From: Bacteroidales bacterium
GTDB lineage: Bacteria > Bacteroidota > Bacteroidia > Bacteroidales > F082
Assembly: GCA_015709215.1 (NCBI GenBank)
Contig: JACCQN010000006.1
Location: forward strand, 28,081 to 92,080
DNA: 64,000 bases
Direction: 5' to 3'
Shown here piece by piece: positions 60,172 to 64,000 of this stretch. The stretch's first letter is position 1. The number at the start of each line of letters is the position of its first letter. A program made the translations under genes and the position numbers. The notes beneath the pieces were generated by a model. That model saw nothing but the letters and a program-made list of their open reading frames with translations. It was not told the origin of the DNA and made no database searches.

Positions 60172-62802
60172 TTAAAAGCTTTTTAGCTGTTGCTCAATCA
60201 CTTTGATACGGGCTTCGGCATCGGCTTTCTTTTGACGTTCGCGGGCCACTACCTGCTCAGGTGCTCCGCTCACAAAACGCTCGTTGCTGAGTTTCTTGTT
60301 GACAGAGTTCAGGAAACCCTGTGTATAAATAAGCTCTTCTTTCAGTTTTTTGCGTTCCTCTTCGGGATTTACGACATCGGTGAGTGGCACAAACACCTCA
60401 GTGGATTTAATCACAAAACCAAAAGCACCTTCCATCTGACTTTCGGTAAGGCTGATGCGGCTCAGGTTGCACAGTTTAGCTATGATGCCCTCGAAAAGAC
60501 TGTTGTAGTCTCCGTTTCTATCCACAATCTGTACCTCAAGGGCATCACGGAAAGGGATATTTTTAGATGCCCTGAGTTTACGGATGCCGTTGATGAGTTC
60601 GGCGGTGAAGTCGAAATCGGCCAGCAGCTTTTGGTTGAATGCTTTTCCTGAAGGCATGCGAGCCACGATCAGGTCGTCGCCTTCGTTGCGTTGACGCAGC
60701 AGGTGCCAGATTTCTTCGGTGATGAAAGGCATAAAAGGATGCAAGAGCTTCATCAGGTCTTCAAAAAAGCCGATTGTTGCTTCGAGGGTTTGTGAGTCGA
60801 TGGCTTGACCTGGCTGGGGTTTGATCATTTCGAGGTACCAGGAACAGAAATCGTCCCAGGTGAGCTTGTAGGCTGCCATCAGCGCATCCGACAAGCGATA
60901 TTTACTGAAATGGTCTTCGATCTGTGTGAGGGTTTGATTGAGGCGAGCCCTGAACCAGTCAACGGCAAGGGCAGCAGTTTGATCCTGCGGGAGTTGGTTA
61001 TCTTCCTGCCAGCCTTTAACCAATCGCATGGCATTCCATATTTTGTTGTTGAAGTTACGTCCCTGCTCGCAGAGGGCTTCGTCGAAGGGCAGGTCGTTGC
61101 CAGCCGGAGAAGTCAGGAGCATACCCACACGCACGCCATCAGCGCCATAGGTCTTCATCAGATCGATGGGATCGGGAGAGTTGCCCAGGCTTTTCGACAT
61201 TTTTCGTCCCAGCTTGTCGCGTACAATGCCGGTGAGGTAAACAGCTTTGAAAGGCTTATCGTTCTGCCATTCGTAACCGGCCATGATCATACGTGCCACC
61301 CAAAAGAACAGGATTTCGGGAGCTGTAACCAAATCGTTGGTAGGGTAGTAGTATTTGATGTCGGGATTATTGGGATTGCGAATGCCGTCGAAAACGGAAA
61401 TCGGCCATAGCCAGCTGCTAAACCAGGTATCGAGCACGTCGTCCTCCTGATGCAAGCTGCTGATTTGCAGATCGGGATTTCCGGTTTTTGCTCTTGCGGC
61501 ATTCAGGGCGTCAGTTTCGTTCATGGCTACTACAAAATCCTGCATGCCTTCGCCATAGTACCAGGCGGGGATGCGATGCCCCCACCAGAGCTGACGGGAG
61601 ATATTCCAGTCGCGCACGTTTTCCATCCAGTGGCGGTAGGTGTTTTTAAACTTTTCGGGAACCAATTGGATGGTATCTTCCATCACTGCTTTAAGTGCAG
61701 GTTCAGCCAGCTTTTCCATGGCGAGAAACCACTGGTAGGAGAGGCGTGGCTCAATCACGGCGCCAGTGCGTTCGGATGTGCCTACTTTGTTTTGGTAGTC
61801 TTCGGTTTTTACCAGACTTCCATTGCTTTCGAGTTCTTTTACGATGGCTTTGCGGCAGGCAAAACGATCCATGCCTTTGTAGTGCAGGCCATGCTCGTTG
61901 AGGGTAGCGTCATCGTTGAAGATATCGATAAATTCGAGCTGGTATTTATCACCCAGGATTTTATCGTTGGGATCGTGTGCCGGTGTGATTTTGAGGCAAC
62001 CTGTTCCGAATTCGCGATCAACATATTCATCTGCGATGAGCGGAATGCTGCGGTTGGCGATCGGGACGATTACACGTTTACCTTTCAGGTGTTGGAAACG
62101 CTCATCTTCGGGATGATAGCAAACGGCGGTATCACCAAGAATGGTTTCGGGGCGGGTAGTTGCAATGGTAACAAAATCATCTTCGCCCTCAATTTGATAA
62201 CGGAGATAATACAGTTTGCTTTGCGACTCCTTATAAATAACTTCTTCGTCCGAAACGGTTGTTTTGGCTTCAGGGTCCCAGTTTATCATGCGATAGCCGC
62301 GGTAGATAAGACCTTTATTATAAAGATCAACAAAAACCTGCAGCACAGATTCTGACATATCGTCGTCCATGGTAAATTTGGTGCGTTGCCAGTCGCAGCT
62401 GGCGCCAAGCTTTTTGAGCTGTTCGAGGATGATACCGCCATGTTTGTGCGTCCATTCCCAGGCATGTTCGAGGAAGGCCTCGCGGCTAAGCTCATTTTTT
62501 TGGATGCCTTGTTCCTTGAGTTTGTTTACCACTTTGGCTTCTGTAGCAATAGAGGCATGGTCGGTACCGGGTACCCATAGGGCATTTTTGCCCTGCATCC
62601 GGGCACGGCGGATCAGCACATCCTGAATGGTATTGTTGAGCATATGGCCCATATGCAGCACACCGGTGACGTTTGGCGGCGGAATGACGATTACGTAGGG
62701 CTCGCGTTCATCAGGTTTGGAATGAAAGTAGCCTTTTTCCATCCAATGGGCATACCATTTATCTTCGGTTGTTGCAGGATTATACTTGCTGCTGATCTCC
62801 AT
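60172..62802 (-). CDS. valS: Valyl-tRNA synthetase
   Basis: An 876-residue class I synthetase. The HIGH-type motif is HMGH (50-53, in [14 protein letters not shown]), the large editing domain CP1 follows (about 180-340), and the second catalytic motif is KMSKS (in [14 protein letters not shown], near residue 535). An anticodon-binding domain and a C-terminal coiled coil of about 65 residues ([20 protein letters not shown] onward) complete it. It has a TAATTTTG promoter box 31 nt upstream. Length is normal for Bacteroidota. It is the last protein-coding gene that I can support before the repeat-rich end of the window. Confidence 0.97.
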   Translation of the reverse strand: MEISSKYNPATTEDKWYAHWMEKGYFHSKPDEREPYVIVIPPPNVTGVLHMGHMLNNTIQDVLIRRARMQGKNALWVPGTDHASIATEAKVVNKLKEQGIQKNELSREAFLEHAWEWTHKHGGIILEQLKKLGASCDWQRTKFTMDDDMSESVLQVFVDLYNKGLIYRGYRMINWDPEAKTTVSDEEVIYKESQSKLYYLRYQIEGEDDFVTIATTRPETILGDTAVCYHPEDERFQHLKGKRVIVPIANRSIPLIADEYVDREFGTGCLKITPAHDPNDKILGDKYQLEFIDIFNDDATLNEHGLHYKGMDRFACRKAIVKELESNGSLVKTEDYQNKVGTSERTGAVIEPRLSYQWFLAMEKLAEPALKAVMEDTIQLVPEKFKNTYRHWMENVRDWNISRQLWWGHRIPAWYYGEGMQDFVVAMNETDALNAARAKTGNPDLQISSLHQEDDVLDTWFSSWLWPISVFDGIRNPNNPDIKYYYPTNDLVTAPEILFFWVARMIMAGYEWQNDKPFKAVYLTGIVRDKLGRKMSKSLGNSPDPIDLMKTYGADGVRVGMLLTSPAGNDLPFDEALCEQGRNFNNKIWNAMRLVKGWQEDNQLPQDQTAALAVDWFRARLNQTLTQIEDHFSKYRLSDALMAAYKLTWDDFCSWYLEMIKPQPGQAIDSQTLEATIGFFEDLMKLLHPFMPFITEEIWHLLRQRNEGDDLIVARMPSGKAFNQKLLADFDFTAELINGIRKLRASKNIPFRDALEVQIVDRNGDYNSLFEGIIAKLCNLSRISLTESQMEGAFGFVIKSTEVFVPLTDVVNPEEERKKLKEELIYTQGFLNSVNKKLSNERFVSGAPEQVVARERQKKADAEARIKVIEQQLKSF

Positions 62803-62833
62803 GAGTTTAGCTGTTATTTTGTGAATGAGGGGG

Positions 62834-62841
62834 CAAAATTA
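62834..62841 (-). promoter_or_regulatory. Predicted -7 box of valS
   Basis: TAATTTTG on the minus strand matches TAnnTTTG, 31 nt before the valS ATG. Confidence 0.5.
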
Positions 62842-63039
62842 GGAAAAATGTTGTCATGAAAGGGGAGTGTTTTGGTTGTCATTGTTGTTAGTGGTGTAAT
62901 TGCTGTGATTGTTTGCGTTGTTTTTAGGATTGTGGGAGTTGTTATGTTTGTTGAATACTTTTGTTGGGCAATAATAAAAGAAGTGTGAGCAAGCGAATTG
63001 AGGACAGTATGTATTTTAAGATGATTGTGGTGCTTAAGT

Positions 63040-63180
63040 CAACGAGCCAAAAGCTAAAGACTCCCGCTTAGCGGGACAGGCAGCCAAAAGCCTAATAAAA
63101 GAAGGTGATTTTAGACACGGTGGGTTTGGGGGCTTGATGTTTTTTTGCCCCCAACCCCCAATTCTTGGGGGCTCCAGCCC
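63040..63180. repeat. REP-like element with two palindromes
   Basis: CCCGC-TTA-GCGGG (63063-63075) and CCCCCAA-TTC-TTGGGGG (63155-63171) are perfect hairpins with three-base loops, flanked by GAGCCAAAAGC and CAGCCAAAAGCC. This pattern of adjacent small GC-rich hairpins resembles bacterial REP elements. Copy number in the genome is not known from this window. Confidence 0.5.
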
Positions 63181-63232
63181 GGTGATATTTGAAGTGAAGG
63201 TTTGGTTTGGCATGATAGCGCAACCTCCCGAC

Positions 63233-63279
63233 ATTTTAGTTCGGACAGGTTCTTCGAGCTTGCTTTTAAGAACTAAAAT
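63233..63279. repeat. Long-loop inverted repeat, 10-bp arms
   Basis: ATTTTAGTTC (63233-63242) and GAACTAAAAT (63270-63279) are perfect inverted copies separated by 27 nt, followed by a T-rich run. This could be a terminator-like structure or a remnant of a mobile repeat. Confidence 0.45.
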
Positions 63280-63304
63280 TGTTTTTTTAATTTGCTAAAT
63301 TAAC

Positions 63305-63375
63305 GCAACCCTGAATGGGTTGCTGCTATTGTAGTAAAAGTGTTTGAAAAAGGGATTACAACCCAGAATGGGTTG
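63305..63375. repeat. Two copies of a GCAACCC/GGGTTGC hairpin
   Basis: GCAACCC-TGAAT-GGGTTGC at 63305-63323 and CAACCC-AGAAT-GGGTTG at 63359-63375 are near-identical hairpins 54 nt apart. A third, half-preserved copy (AATGGGTTGATGCTATTGTAGT) lies at 63647-63668, matching AATGGGTTGCTGCTATTGTAGT at 63314-63335. Confidence 0.7.
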
Positions 63376-63457
63376 CGCTATTTGGGATAGTGTTAAGTTG
63401 GTTAGAAGGATGTAGCCCTACATAAATTGACACTGGTAATTTTTAATTTTATAGTGC

Positions 63458-63521
63458 GGTGCGCTGCACCTTGTTTTCTTATTATACAGGTTTTTTTATA
63501 AAGAGGGCGGTGCGCTGCACC
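63458..63521. repeat. Two copies of the palindrome GGTGCGCTGCACC
   Basis: GGTGC-GCT-GCACC occurs at 63458-63470 and 63509-63521, each flanked by GC before and TT after. The spacing is 51 nt start to start. A related decayed copy (AATGCACC) is near 63570. Confidence 0.7.
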
Positions 63522-63681
63522 TTAGTTATCTATGGATTAGGCTCTTTTTGTAAATGGCGCAATGCACCTGCTCCGTCAGCGTAGCAATGCGGGACTGTTT
63601 ATTAAGTTGAAACGAGCCAATGCCAACGCTAATGCCAACAGCAGCTAATGGGTTGATGCTATTGTAGTTATTGTGGTTTTG

Positions 63682-64000
63682 AATGTGGACTCGAACGTCT
63701 ACGATGTGGACTCGAACGTCTTTGATGTGGACTCGAACGTCTTTGATGTGGACTCGAACGTCTTCGATGTGGACTCGAATGTCTTCGATGTGGACACTAA
63801 CGTCTTCGATGTGGACTTGAACGTCTACGATGTGGACTCGAACGTCTTTGATGTGGACTCGAACGTCTTTGATGTGGACTCGAATGTCTTCGATGTGGAC
63901 ACGGGCATCAACGATGTGGACTCGAGCATCAACGATGTGGACTCGGGCATCAACGATGTGGACACGGGCATCAACGATGTGGACACGGGCATCAACGATG
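63682..64000. repeat. 21-bp tandem repeat array, 15 full units, running off the window edge
   Basis: The unit is GATGTGGACTCGAACGTC plus TTT, TTC or TAC. Fifteen full copies of exactly 21 bp lie at 63682-63996 and a sixteenth begins at 63997. Units 1-10 are of the CGAACGTC type; units 11-15 (63892-63996) change to ACGGGCATCAAC or close variants. The endings TAC,TTT,TTT,TTC,TTC in units 1-5 recur as TAC,TTT,TTT,TTC in units 7-10, suggesting duplication of a block of several units. Because 21 is a multiple of 3, frames stay open: plus-strand DVDSNVF and minus-strand DVRVHIK or IVDARVH repeats. The minus frame is open from the edge to a stop at 63526-63528. Confidence 0.93.

Larger units (their letters stand above)
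62842..63681. other. Gene-free, repeat-rich region upstream of valS
   Basis: About 840 nt without a gene I can support. It contains several short palindromes and repeated motifs listed separately, some looking like repeated extragenic palindromes. A 66-codon frame on the minus strand at 63034-63234 runs through these repeats and is not called. Confidence 0.6.

Noticed and set aside
61450..62355. Plus-strand frame of 301 codons
   Set aside because: Antisense to valS, with no recognisable domain.
63034..63234. Minus-strand frame of 66 codons
   Set aside because: It is built from the palindromic repeats in this region, has no plausible ribosome-binding site, and its composition reflects the repeats.
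63682..64000. CRISPR array
   Set aside because: The units are contiguous, with no spacers between them, are only 21 bp long, and no cas gene is in the window.

Overview
The window looks like a chromosomal segment of a Bacteroidota bacterium, probably class Bacteroidia. The supporting signs are a secreted protein with a type IX secretion (T9SS) C-terminal sorting domain, a HmuY/TonB-receptor locus, the porG-uppS-bamA-skp-skp gene order, DUF2723, DUF2007 and GIN-domain proteins, and boxes matching the Bacteroidota -7 promoter consensus TAnnTTTG in front of many genes. No genus can be named from the sequence alone. Most of it is core chromosome; no phage, insertion sequence, integrase or CRISPR array was seen.

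Layout. 1-2.4 kb (minus strand): rimP-nusA-infB (infB runs off the left edge), with a terminator-like hairpin just before rimP, then tRNA-Gln(UUG). 2.6-6.6 kb: a large DUF2723 membrane glycosyltransferase convergent with lgt. 6.7-11.7 kb (minus): a heme-type uptake locus, in which a TonB-dependent receptor with FRAP/NxxL boxes lies between two related HmuY-like proteins, one a lipoprotein and the other carrying a T9SS sorting domain. 11.8-15 kb (minus): flavodoxin, an overlapping pair of a RIC/hemerythrin-type di-iron protein and a LuxR-type regulator with a degenerate receiver, and a MurG-like glycosyltransferase. 15-26.7 kb: dprA, then rsgA, a CBS protein, a TamA/BamA-like protein, nadK, porG, uppS, bamA and two skp genes, an envelope-biogenesis block. 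27-35 kb (minus): a lipoprotein, a membrane zinc peptidase, and a tight sucA-sucB-nadB-gamma-carbonic anhydrase operon. A 55-residue 2[4Fe-4S] ferredoxin (35.2 kb) sits between sucA and the divergent korAB (2-oxoglutarate:ferredoxin oxidoreductase). 38.8-45.6 kb: tilS, a SWIM zinc-finger protein, a GIN lipoprotein, a PagL-like lipid A deacylase, mazG and a PAP2 phosphatase. 45.6-57 kb (minus): guaB, three periplasmic PPIase/chaperone genes, a MoxR ATPase, and a tripartite-efflux-like set (HlyD adaptor, MacB-type permease, TolC) with no ABC ATPase nearby. 57.3-62.8 kb: an ArnT/PMT-like glycosyltransferase, a membrane metallophosphoesterase and valS. 62.8-64 kb is non-genic and repeat-rich: short palindromes, then an in-phase 21-bp tandem array running off the right edge.

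How the parts fit. Much of the window serves the cell envelope: outer-membrane protein insertion (BamA, Skp, SurA-like chaperones), lipoprotein maturation (Lgt), undecaprenyl carrier supply and recycling (UppS, PAP2), lipid A trimming (PagL-like), T9SS (PorG and a cargo protein) and TonB-dependent uptake. The metabolic theme is 2-oxoglutarate oxidation by two alternative enzymes, one NAD-linked and one ferredoxin-linked, with NAD supply (nadB, nadK) and redox carriers (ferredoxin, flavodoxin) close by. The observations I consider most worth following are the dual-anchored HmuY pair, the RIC/pseudo-receiver pair with a palindrome at its predicted start site, the rimP leader hairpin and the terminal 21-bp array. 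None can be proved novel from sequence reading alone.
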